A stretch of 27,500 bases of DNA from assembly GCA_964020155.1 (NCBI GenBank), contig OZ026547.1, positions 3,458,631 to 3,486,130 on the forward strand, read 5' to 3'. The translations under genes and the position numbers were made by a program. Origin of the DNA: Chondrilla cf. caribensis. Taxonomy: Eukaryota > Porifera > Demospongiae > Chondrillida > Chondrillidae. Below the pieces are notes generated by a model. That model worked only from the letters and a program-made list of their open reading frames with translations, was not told where the DNA came from and did not search any database. Shown here in pieces: positions 13,166-21,589 of the stretch (its first letter is position 1; the number at the start of each line of letters is the position of its first letter).

Positions 13166-13491
13166 TCAATAACACAACGCTAGACAATGCATGTTCCCAA
13201 CATAGAGGACAATGTGGGCCATGGTGATAATGGCCAATGTTGGAATACAAATAATGATCATTACCACTCGTGGGCCTCTTAACATTTGAGCCATGAAGGC
13301 TAGTGAGATCCAGGGGAACACTTGTGGGGAGTTTCTGAATTTTCTCAAGAGATTCCTGGAACCTTGATAGATGGCTTGGCGTGCTTTGGCTTGAAGGGTG
13401 ATAATCAACCTTCGAGAAAGGTTAGGGCTCTTCATCTGAATTCTAGCCAATAAGGCAGCAGTAATGAAACGAGGCATCTCTTGTTGTGTAG
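13166..13491 (-). CDS. Unidentified terminal exon with hydrophobic C-terminus
   Basis: On the minus strand a pyrimidine-rich tract and CACACAG acceptor precede the exon at 13491. The frame then reads TQQEMPRFITAALLARIQMK and stays open to a TGA at 13166-13168. The first two thirds are basic and helical (AKARQAIYQGSRNLLRKFRN). The last 50 residues contain one or two hydrophobic stretches (VFPWISLAFMAQML; VVMIIICIPTLAIITMAHIVL) that could form a membrane anchor near the C-terminus, leaving only about ten residues after it. I do not recognise the family. An internal ATG at 13475-13477 could be a start if this is a single exon. No upstream exon was located, because the sequence beyond 13500 soon enters transposon debris. 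Possible real gene end, possible relic. Confidence 0.4.
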
Positions 13492-13591
13492 CTGTGTGGA
13501 GAGAAGAAGAGTTTTGATGTGAGTATGAATCCCACTTTGAAGTGAAGGATAGCCACTATGAACACAACATTAGGCTTTGTAAAATTACATA

Positions 13592-14179
13592 CAGTGGGTC
13601 CTCATTTATCCGGACTTCATTTATCCCGAGGCTCGGATTATCCAGACATCAAATTTCCAGGGATAGCTATTTGCACATTAGCCATTTGGCCTTAGTGGTG
13701 AATAATAATATTAGGTACACGTGCTTGAACAGTCAGCAAACAAGTAATTCGAGTTAGAAAATGTTCCTTTGATTCAAAAGAACCTTCGTTGAAGCTTTTA
13801 TGTTCGGCGGAGCTTCAACGCACAAGTCCCAGCCCAATTTCTCATTCTTGGCGTTCGAAATCGGCCATCTTTTTCATGCAATATAAACTCTATTATAAAT
13901 TTATTATAAACTTATTCATTGTTCCGGTTACGTGTAGGAGCACGTATTAGATGTAGACGAGCGTTACATTCTGTAAGTCGAAATGAAAACAATCTAGGGA
14001 AAATGGAAAAGTTCCAAACCATTAGTTGTGTTTTGATTTATAGCCACCATGTAGCCAAATAATGAGTAATATTATATTGACATATCATAATGCATTCAGT
14101 CCTGTTTCAGTTATCTGAATGTTTCACATATCTGACCACCCCTCGGTCCAAAGGTGTTTGGATAAGTGAGGGTCCACTG
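13592..14179. mobile_element. pogo/Tigger-like (Tc1-mariner superfamily) MITE
   Basis: The left end CAGTGGGTCCTCATTTATCC (13592-) and the reverse complement of the right end, CAGTGGACCCTCACTTATCC (ending 14179), form a terminal inverted repeat of about 23 bases of the CAGTGG-CCTC-TTATCC type seen in pogo/Tigger-like elements. The left flank is TA, the expected target site; the right flank is TG, one base off. There is no transposase inside. The interior is interrupted by a different element fragment beginning at 13741. Confidence 0.65.
13741..13998. mobile_element. Copy A of a transposon-associated segment, nested in the MITE
   Basis: Begins CAAGTAATTCGAGTTA. From about 13771 to 13998 it is the diverged reverse complement of 15520-15750. 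On the minus strand, upstream of the CAAGTAAT end, it encodes a relic reading MADFER, then EIGLGLVR and a TGA, then further open sequence (FNEGSFESKEH), matching copy B including the position of the TGA after the VR codons. It apparently lies inside the pogo-like MITE, so one of the two moved into the other or they were rearranged together. Confidence 0.6.
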
Positions 14180-14390
14180 TGCATACATAGGTGGAGAAAA
14201 CCTTCTGATGAAGGGGTTAAGAATAGGGATAGTTTGTATTTGAGTCACCTTAAACCTTCCGTTCTGAAATCTATGATTCTCAATAGAAGGAAATATAGCC
14301 CAATTCACTAACCAGGAGTACATACTATTTACCAAGCAGGTTGCACTGTAGTACTTATTATGTTATGATATACCCACCTAGTAGGTGTTT

Positions 14391-14443
14391 GTGTGTGTGT
14401 ATGTGTGTGTGTGTTGTGTGTGTGTGTGTGTGTGTGTGCGTGC

Positions 14444-14512
<69 letters not shown>
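14391..14512. repeat. (TG)n array
   Basis: About 120 bases of TG with TATG, TTG and GCGTGCGTGCG interruptions in its left half, pure in its right half. Confidence 0.95.
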
Positions 14513-14513
<1 letters not shown>

Positions 14514-14585
14514 ATTTGTGTGTGTACTGAGGTGTGTAAATGTGTGCACATTTATACCCAGTGACATTCATTCACCTTGTAATAA

Positions 14586-14668
14586 TTACTGTATGGGGAA
14601 GTGTGCATTGGCACATTTATCACTCTAGTCCCGAGGGCGAGTGCAATGCACACTTCCCCATACAGTAA
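14586..14668. repeat. 83-base foldback with a perfect 25 bp stem
   Basis: 14586-14610 and 14644-14668 are exact inverted copies (outer end TTACTGTATGG, inner end GTGCATTG). The 33-base loop contains a further 5 bp pair, CACTC (14621-14625) with GAGTG (14639-14643). The ends are TTA/TAA, compatible with a tiny TA-flanked MITE. If transcribed it would form a stable hairpin. Confidence 0.85.
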
Positions 14669-15519
14669 CTGGCTTGTTGTATACGTCCCTATGCGTTAAT
14701 TTTGAAAAAAGTGTATTTTGCAGTAGACTGCAGTGTAGTTGCTTTCTAAGGCAGGCGGTGGTAGTGCATTGTCTAGGTCCTATTGATAATTGAAGGTATT
14801 CAATTGATGTATCCGCCAAGAATGTTGCAAACGACACATGCGCCTTTTACATCCTGGAACGGTAGGATTAATCATTCACATTTGACCTTGTTCAGCACAC
14901 TGATTCCTCTCTAGATCTGGAAGGGGTGGACATCAATGAACTATTGTCGGGCTTTTAGAATTTATACTTATTCAGTTTTGTTGGACCTTGTATAATCTGC
15001 CAGATGTTGTGTATGCCGAAGTGATAATTGATATTCATTGTTACCAGTAAGTTGTTATGACTAGTCATGGGCGTTTTGCGTATATTGCGCACCTGTGGTC
15101 GAAAAGTGTGCAATTGACGATATACAGGCACACCTTTTCCTTTGATGTTGACCACAACTGTACAACAAACATACATATTTTAAGTCATAATCAAGCTACA
15201 CAAAACTATAATGATTATATATGTAGGTCAAACAAATATCAGTGTTCTCTCCACATAATATCTTATTAAGGGGCAAATTAGCCAAAAACACCTTCATTGT
15301 TGAAGGGAGAATTTCAATTTCATCACTTCACCATTTCAACAGTTTTCAGTCAATAGTTGAAGCTATACAAGTGATAATTTATTCATCTCATACTCATTGC
15401 ACAACACAGTAAGATGGCCAAGTGTCAGGCAAACTCAAGTTCAAGTGCATCGAAGAGGACATGTAACGGCATTGAGTAGAAATGAACAAAGACTTCCTTC
15501 GTATATAACCATTATAATT
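14669..15519. other. Spacer, nothing recognised
   Basis: Small frames such as 14625-14837 (minus) and 15057-15269 (plus) have no domain I recognise. The first also overlaps the foldback element. No tandem or inverted repeat stands out. Confidence 0.35.
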
Positions 15520-15769
15520 GTTTCATTTCGACTTCCGGTATGTAACGCTCGACCGATAGATAGATATTATAGTTATAATATATATATATATAATATGTGT
15601 TCCTACGCGTAACCGCAACAATGAATTTATATTGTAATTTATATTGAGCGAAATAAAGATGGCCGATTTCGAACGCCGACAGTTAGAAATTGGGCTAGAA
15701 TTCGTGCGCTGAAGTTCCGTCGAGCGTAATATCTTCAGCGAAGGTTCTTCTGAACCTAATAAAGACGTC
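15520..15769. mobile_element. Copy B of the transposon-associated segment (inverted relative to copy A)
   Basis: Diverged reverse complement of 13771-13998, with shared blocks including GGCGTTCGAAATCGGCC, AGCCCAATTTCT and AGTCGAAATGAAA in copy A orientation. It abuts a CAAGTAAT terminus at 15770, which itself starts the THAP-bearing palindrome. Confidence 0.65.
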
Positions 15770-15862
15770 CAAGTAATAGACCGATTGCGCATTGACATCA
15801 TCAATGACGTCATGAAGACCGGAAATGGTCGCGAAGGGTGTTCGTCGTATAGATTCTCATAG
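15659..15862 (+). pseudogene. Short coding relic beginning MADFERRQLEIGLEFVR
   Basis: An ATG at 15659 opens 17 codons ending in a TGA at 15710-15712. The same frame then stays open for 49 more codons (including FSEGSSEPNKDVQVIDRL and RIDIINDVMKTGNGREG) to a TAG at 15860. A matching relic on the minus strand of 13880-13741 has its own extra stop but the same TGA, and another relic of the IDRLRIDI...MKNGNGHEGC part lies on the minus strand of about 16885-16820. I infer a first exon of an unidentified gene or transposon protein; the CAAGTAAT terminus falls inside the open frame. Confidence 0.4.
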
Positions 15863-15952
15863 TAAGACGTGTTAATAGGTTATATTTTGTCTTTGTGAAA
15901 GGAGATTTCGGAAATGTACGTAGGCCTATTTATTTCTCGACTGATTGTAAAC

Positions 15953-16248
15953 ATGCCACACCGCTGTCCTGTTCTCGGTTGTACATCCAACAGCAAGACT
16001 TCTCTACAGGTGTATTTCTTTTCACAAGTTTCCATCTGATGCAGCTCTTAGTCGTAATGGGGCTAAAAACATACGTAACATACGGTAGTAGAGTTGAAAG
16101 TAAGGCATTTTGGACTATTAACAGCTCCACACGTGTGTGTACTAAGCATTTTACTGCCGAATCGTACCACGTAAATTCGGTATCAGGTAGAAGAAGAATG
16201 CGCAAGACCACGTGGACAAACAGAATCTTAAAATCCAAGTCCAAGTAG
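15953..16248 (+). pseudogene. THAP zinc-finger relic, left copy
   Basis: From the ATG at 15953 the peptide MPHRCPVLGCTSNSKTSLQV has the two leading cysteines of the C2CH THAP fold. One frame change later comes FHKFPSDAALSRNGAKN, the usual HxFP block, and after another frame change AFWTINSSTRVCTKHFTAESY, which carries the closing C-x2-H (CTKH) and the HF-x-x-x-x-Y block. All conserved THAP landmarks are thus present in order within about 85 codons, but in three frames, so it cannot be translated as it stands. THAP domains bind DNA, in transposases at the element ends. The following residues (GRRRMRKTTW) are basic. No RNase H-like catalytic region was found. Confidence 0.65.
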
Positions 16249-16317
16249 TTTTCAATTGTTTTCCCCAAACGATTGCAACCCACATCCAGCAAGAGCTAGG
16301 AAAGCACCTGCCAATGC

Positions 16318-16422
16318 CCCAGATGGAAACTTGTGAAGGACGTGTGGAGAAGTCTTGCTGTTGGATGTACAGCCGGGAACATGCAGCACAGTGGTGTGGC
16401 ATATTTACAATCAGTCGAGAAA
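16318..16422 (-). pseudogene. THAP zinc-finger relic, right copy
   Basis: On the minus strand the start MPHHCAAC mirrors MPHRCPVLGC of the left copy; after a frame change it reads CTSNSKTSPHVLHKFPSG, the second cysteine and the HKFP block. It then runs into the junction with the left copy, so the C-terminal half of the domain is missing. It retains a reading of the HKFP block without the small insertion that the left copy carries there. Confidence 0.6.
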
Positions 16423-16931
16423 TGTATAGAATACGTATGTACAGTTTGGAGAATCTCCTTTCACGCAGGCAAAATATAAGGTCAGAAGAAATAACAATCA
16501 TATCTAAGCACATGTGGACTATTCTTTGACTCTACACGAGACAGCAAAATATATCCATCGTTTACACATACAACTTTGCATACACTTATTAAGACGTGCA
16601 TCTATCACCACAGCTATACGGCAATCACGAGAGAATTTAATACCGGTATATCACATACCGCTGAACTAATTCAGCTTTTTTCCAGATCTACAAGCACTTC
16701 GATAGGCTAGCCATCATTTCAGCTGTTCAACGTTCAAATCGTTGGGAGATTTTCCACCCAGGCTAGAGCCAGGAATGTCCTTTTTCGACAATCGGTACGT
16801 GGTCCCCATAGTAAAATCCTACCCATGACACCCTTCGTGACCATTTCCGTTCTTCATGATGTCAATGCGCAATCGGTCTATTCGAGTGCAAGGGGCGGCA
16901 GCCCCACGAGTTTTTTAACTCGAATTACTTG

Positions 16932-17084
16932 TTATTAAAATATTAACAACTCCTCCATCCTGCCATTCCTTATTACCTTAATCACCACACATCCCAGCCC
17001 AATACTGTAATTTAGGTGACCTATTGCACCCTTTTACCCATTTCAATCTAAGCTTTCTCCATATACTTTCATTTAACATCTGAA
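16932..17084. other. Pyrimidine-rich spacer
   Basis: C/T-rich sequence between the THAP palindrome and the inverted array relic; nothing recognised. Confidence 0.3.
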
Positions 17085-18375
17085 CATACACTATACTACA
17101 TAGTATGTAATATGCATAAGAGAATGATGAGTTGTGAGAATCATTTGTGAAATGTATTAAAATTGTCCCTCATGGTTCTTGAAGGAGGTAACAGTATAGA
17201 GTATATTATAATAACATCATCATTATGCTATATATGTACTTGATATTATACACTGTGACAGCAATATAAACATACTATACATACAAATATAAATGTACAG
17301 ATCAATAGCATATAGCAAATGTCACATCTTATAATTCAGCTACACTCCGAGGGACTGCACAAATACTAAACAAACCTACATGTTTAAATGACAAGCCTAA
17401 ATTCACAAATAAACCAAAGCGTAAATTCACGATTAAACTGAAGAGAATTACAATGCAGTAATTTCCCATTCTACTACGTGTACATAGCTACATAAGTGGG
17501 CATGCCTGTGTATGTACAATCCTACGCAGAAAGGGGATATGCAATCTATATCCAGTCTGAATAGGCTATTCTTAAGCTACTCCTACAACTGATACAACAC
17601 CTACAATGTACACTAATACACATATTAACCTATAAAATCACAATGGGACCCCACTCAAATGATTCTGTCCACTGTGGAAGAGTCCACTTCATAACTGATC
17701 AGTTTTCTTTCCATAATGATCATTATTATGTCACAATGTACATAGATACACAAGATGTGGACTGCCCTAAAAACAACACTGTGTAGTATACTGAGATATA
17801 CTTGGATCACAATCAACCTACAAACATGTTTTGTACTTGACATAAGACAAGTAGGCCTATAGCAGGGGAGAACTGTTTGGCTCAACATACTTAACTACAA
17901 GTTCACAATCATCTACACACAGACACACACACACACACACACGTACACCTCAGGAGTGTACATACTCATGATTATGATAGACATTTATCACTGTAACAAC
18001 ATTGTGGATAACGTACACCAGGTTCAACCCAAAAGAACCACAAATCTCACCTTCAAGTCACAATCACGCTACCGAAGAATTCACCTTTCCTATTGTAGGA
18101 TTCTATAGATAGTTTAACCGCAACTAGTACTTTACAGTACACTGAACACAACAATACATATGACACTACAGTATGAACATACACTATACTACATAGTATG
18201 TAATATACATGAGACTGATGAGCTGTGAAAATCATTTGTGAAATGTATTAAAATTGTCCCTCATGGTTCTTGAAGGAGGTAACAGTACAGAGTATATCAT
18301 AATAACATCATCATGATTATGCTATATATATAAACATACTGCAATAATACAGTATTACTAATAATATATAGCATC
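17085..18375. repeat. Inverted relic of the 4836-10255 tandem unit
   Basis: 18375 down to about 17330 corresponds, in reverse complement, to a U1-type unit from the segment after TG block 1 through the second TG block (here only a CA run at 17915-17942) to the GTCACTCAGAC region. 17085-17225 is the start of a second copy; it repeats 18174-18310 directly with a period of about 1.08 kb (shared AAATTGTCCCTCATGGTTC). It carries the GGAGGTAACAGTA block found only in U3. The first TG block and the minisatellite are missing. Confidence 0.7.
17915..17942. repeat. (CA)n remnant of TG block 2
   Basis: Short CA run with one GA interruption at the position equivalent to the U1 second TG block in the inverted unit. 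Confidence 0.85.
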
Positions 18376-18655
18376 GTGTCTGAGGTGTGCACCAATGCCA
18401 ATCTTTGCTGGAGTTTCAGAGTTACCAACATTTCAATAAATTTAATGTGTAATCAATACTGTAACAGTGGGAGTGCCAATACTTTGGCTCAAAAATGACT
18501 ATCAGTAGTGTGTGAAAAATGGCGCGATCCAGCAATTTGCCTACTAATTTAACAGCTGAGATATCACAAATCATTCATAAACCGTTGAAGAGTGATCACT
18601 ACAACGGAGAACACTCATTCGACACTATTTAACTTTTACTTCCGGGCCAGTTGAT

Positions 18656-18841
18656 TTCTGCAAGTTTACAAAAAATCGATGTGGGCGCGGCCACATCACG
18701 ATCGAATTATTGCAAAAACAGGAAACATCAATCCACGATGAAATAATTGGACTATGGGATGAGCGAGGTGCTGAACAGTAGGGTTTCAAACCGTATTCGT
18801 TAGACGTTACTCCTCGTTCATCATCACCGGAGTCGGTATAA
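18656..18841 (+). pseudogene. Exon-like segment, copy 1 (two stops)
   Basis: A plus-strand frame runs from at least 18656 (FCKFTKNRCGRGHITIELL) through ETSIHDEIIGLWDERGAEQ to a TAG at 18779-18781, continues with GFKPYSLDVTPRSSSPESV and meets TAA at 18839-18841. The part from 18722 is a diverged direct repeat of 19330-19453. About half of the differences between the two copies are synonymous (for example at Ser, Arg and Pro codons), which suggests past coding constraint. The sequence AAAAACAG just before 18722 could be a splice acceptor. The protein is not recognised; the Cys spacing is too short to name a zinc finger. Confidence 0.35.
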
Positions 18842-19329
18842 ACTCTGGGAATGAGTAATTCCTGTATTAAGATAAGTGCCCTAGGCGTGCCTGAGCAAGT
18901 GTGTTTCTTATGTAACTTGGAAGTAGTATAATTATACATTATACTGATGGCAGCTGATTTACGAGCTGAACACAATTTACCTACCTTTTGGTCAATCAAA
19001 TATATCTTCACTTTCTGAACTCTCCACTGTATTTTGGTGTTCAAAGTGATCTCAACTCTTACTTTGAAAATTGCTGAGTTGACAGTTTCGAGGCTGGAAC
19101 GATTGATTGAATTTGATTCAGGTTAGTAGTGAGGATGATGCTATATGAATTTCCACGAAGGGATATCCACCATACATGCACTCTTATCAGAATTGTGGTG
19201 GTGTAATACCCATAATTAAGTTACATGCATTCTCCTTGGGTTTGTACCATTTTGTTGACAATAGATATAATCCATGCATGCCAACAGGATACCGCCAGTT
19301 CAATATAGCCATAATATATTATGTAACTG

Positions 19330-19515
19330 GAAACATCGATCCACGATGAAATAATTGGACTATGGGATAAGCGAGGTGCTGAAAAGGATGGCTACAAACC
19401 GTATTCGTTAGACATTACTCCTCGCTCATCATCGCCAGAGTCGGTACAAACTCAAATTATGGACAGACTCCACGCTACAATAATTCGATTGGAAATGATT
19501 CAATTACAATTTTAA
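19330..19515 (+). CDS. Exon-like segment, copy 2 (intact frame, product unknown)
   Basis: Sixty-one codons are open to a TAA at 19513-19515: ETSIHDEIIGLWDKRGAEKD, then YKPYSLDITPRSSSPESVQT, then QIMDRLHATIIRLEMIQLQF. The two positions that are stops in copy 1 are Asp and Gln here. No AG acceptor directly precedes 19330 (ACTG/GAAACATC), and there is no in-frame start near it, so how it would be expressed is unclear. An identical copy lies at 26647-26832. It may be an exon of a transposon protein, given the CGAGTAATTCGAG end about 230 bases downstream; this is inference. Confidence 0.3.
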   Translation, partial: ETSIHDEIIGLWDKRGAEKDGYKPYSLDITPRSSSPESVQTQIMDRLHATIIRLEMIQLQF

Positions 19516-19537
19516 TTATGTAGTGATACTATGGATA

Positions 19538-19645
19538 ATGAGTAAAAGTGTTGAAGATTTATATCTGAAGGGGATGAAGAGATACATTAGTTACAATGAC
19601 AGCGAACAGGAGTGGTGCTTACTTGATGCAAGCAAATCCATGTAG
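19538..19645 (+). CDS. Small open frame of 35 codons, product unknown
   Basis: ATG at 19538 opens MSKSVEDLYLKGMKRYISYN then DSEQEWCLLDASKSM and a TAG. The same frame continues after the TAG with RWDHFMRK up to a donor-like GTGAGT at 19670, so the TAG may be a mutation in a longer exon. An identical copy is at 26855-26962. No family recognised. Confidence 0.25.
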   Translation: MSKSVEDLYLKGMKRYISYNDSEQEWCLLDASKSM

Positions 19646-19745
19646 AGATGGGACCATTTTATGAGGAAAGTGAGTTCAAAGCTACAATATCATATCACAA
19701 GGTATTTCCAACAGTCTAAAACACGCAGAGATATTCAATTATCAA

Positions 19746-19790
19746 CGAGTAATTCGAGTTCAAAAACTCGTGGGGCTGCCGCACCTCATA
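19746..19790. mobile_element. Solo CAAGTAAT-family transposon end
   Basis: CGAGTAATTCGAGTTCAAAA followed by ACTCGTGGGGCTGCCGC closely matches the reverse complement of 16895-16931. It keeps most of the CGAGTT/AACTCG hairpin. A matching opposite end was not found, so this is a terminal fragment. The duplicated copy is at 27063-27107. Confidence 0.5.
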
Positions 19791-19940
19791 TCACACCATA
19801 GCTAGCATGTTTGAGGGTGGGGAGCCTTACTGGAAGAGGGTGGGGAGGAACTTCTCACTAGAAGAGCTATGATATGGTGACTTCAAGTGGATTTGATTTC
19901 TTGACACATTCAAATGAGTTTGTCTCCATGGTGCCATTGA

Positions 19941-19947
19941 GTGTGTG

Positions 19948-19992
<45 letters not shown>
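19941..19992. repeat. (TG)n array in duplication copy 1
   Basis: TG run with a single CG interruption, identical in length and interruption to 27258-27309. Confidence 0.95.
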
Positions 19993-19995
<3 letters not shown>

Positions 19996-20194
19996 CCATA
20001 AGCAGGATGGTCTCCATGGTCATTGACCATACTGCTTGGATTGCCAGTTGTGATCACTCCAGTAAAAGCCATGAGTGTGGTTTGGAACTTTGAGATGATA
20101 CCACCCTCTCTATCTCAAAAGAGGAAACTGCAGTCTAAACAGAGTGGGAAGAGAGGTTGCCCCATTCTCTAACCTACAACTGTAGTGTTTGTTC

Positions 20195-20204
20195 GGGGGG
20201 GGGG
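20195..20204. repeat. Poly(G) run of 10
   Basis: Ten consecutive G just 12 bases beyond the copy 1 end of the visible duplication, in the intron-like sequence before MAT exon A. Confidence 0.9.
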
Positions 20205-20275
20205 TCTGTGTGTACTATGATTATTATATGTAGCACTAGATTTGAGGTTGTGCTTGTTTTATTGTGTTTCCATAG

Positions 20276-21373
20276 AGACGGCTACCAAGACTGGGATGGT
20301 GATGGTGTTCGGTGAGATCTCAACTCAGGGGAAGATCAACTACCAGAAGGTCATTCGGGACTGCATTGAGAAGATTGGCTATGATGACTCTGAGAAAGGT
20401 GTGTGTTGGACCTTGGTGACAGTCCCAATAATGTGATTATCAGTGTTTATTATTGCCATAACGAGTTGATCAGTGTTGTGGTAACACTTCCCTTCTTGTT
20501 CACTTTTGAAATCTATATGTGTTAGTGATTTCAGCTCAAGCCTTGACTGAATTGATCCAAGTATTGCTCCACACACAACTTGTCAGTTTAGTAGTTTATT
20601 TCATTTACTTTTAAATTTGTGACTAGACTAAGTGTAATGTTTGAATTTCTAATCACAGTATTATGTAACTGTCCTGATATTGGTGTGTGTATGTGTGCAA
20701 GTGTGTGCACATACGTACATTGACATAAACTGTCACCAGTACTCTATGTTCATCAGGTATAGTGTGGTATTCCAGTTTTTGATGTGTGATCATTGAATAT
20801 TATAACCATTGCCTCCCCACCCCCATCCCCAAGGGCTGATGTTTGGCTATGCTACTGATGAGACAGACGAGCTGATGCCTTTGACTGTTGTCTTGTCTCA
20901 CAAGTTGAACAAGAAAATGGCCTAACTGAGGAAAAATGGAGGACTACCTTGGGCCAGACCAGACTCCAAGACTCAGGTAGACTAGACCTGTACACACAGT
21001 ACTGGGGTGTAGTGGAGGGTGGAGGCTTCTGTTCCCAGTTTAGTTCCATCTGAGAACAGTTTCTATTCTGATTCCCACTTCAAATTTACTGGTATTATTA
21101 TTGCATCATTATTGCATTTCATTATCTTAATCCTATTTCTATTTCCACTCCACATTCAATTTCCATTTCGGTTCCAGTTCTTTTCCAATTCCCATTCCCC
21201 TTCCAATTCACCCTCCTCTCTCTTCCCAATTCTCTCCAGTGACAGTGGAGTATCACATAGTTAACAGACAAACTATCCCCATACGAGTCCACACTATCGT
21301 CATCTCCATCCAGCACTCACCTGATGTCACTCTGCAACAGCTCAGGTAGGACCTCATGGAGGAAGTGATCAAG
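20276..21373 (+). pseudogene. S-adenosylmethionine synthetase (MAT) duplicated pseudogene
   Basis: Three exons of methionine adenosyltransferase, which makes S-adenosylmethionine from methionine and ATP, lie in order with introns kept. Exon A 20276-20398 (after CATAG) reads ETATKTGMVMVFGEIST to YDDSEKG. Exon B 20834-20976 reads [17 protein letters not shown], then LPWARPDSKTQ. Exon C 21240-21373 reads VTVEYHIVNRQTIPIRVHT to DLMEEVIK. The exon for the intervening family segment (from FDYKTCNVLVA to about GAGDQ) is absent between A and B; both junctions are phase 1, so A joins B in frame. Exon B has TAA at 20923-20925 where the family has Glu, exon C has TAG at 21347-21349, and the exon C acceptor lacks one G, shifting the frame. 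N-terminal exons (ATP-binding HPDK region) and the C-terminal third were not found. Retained introns mean duplication, not retrocopying. A functional paralogue must exist elsewhere. Confidence 0.85.
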
Positions 21374-21431
21374 TTATGTAATGTATGTGTGTGTGATCAC
21401 ATGACAGTCATGTGACCTTCATTTGTGTGTG

Positions 21432-21485
<54 letters not shown>

Positions 21486-21521
21486 TGTGTGTGTGTGTGT
21501 CTGTGTGTGTGTGTGTGCGTG

Positions 21522-21589
<68 letters not shown>

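Larger units (their letters stand above)
15770..16931. mobile_element. Head-to-head inverted copies of a THAP-transposon 5' end
   Basis: The left copy runs 15770 to about 16250 on the plus strand; the right copy runs 16931 down to about 16300 on the minus strand. Both start CAAGTAAT, share ATAGACCGATTGCGCATTGAC and a TCTCCTTTCAC segment, and reach a THAP-type start codon. The right copy has two extra blocks: about 37 bases near the end (16886-16922, holding the hairpins CGAGTT...AACTCG and GGGGC...GCCCC) and about 330 bases (16491-16820). THAP domains are found in P-element-type transposases, whose ends begin with CA, which fits but is not proof. No matching 8 bp flanks were seen. Confidence 0.6.
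18833..20183. repeat. Segmental duplication, copy 1 (1351 bp)
   Basis: Matches 26150-27500 at a constant offset of 7317 bases with no difference seen on reading, including the same length of the internal TG array. The left junction shares CCGGA then TCGGTATAAAC in both places. The second copy is cut by the window end, so the true length is unknown. It contains the second exon-like segment, a 35-codon open frame and a CGAGTAATTCGAGTT transposon end. Confidence 0.93.

Noticed and set aside
14625..14837. 70-codon minus frame as a gene
   Set aside because: Its last part runs through the 83-base foldback and no domain or splice support is seen.
18625..19044. 139-codon minus frame, partly repeated at 26140-26361
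   Set aside because: It is antisense to the better supported plus-strand exon-like segment, and its repeat is explained by the duplication.
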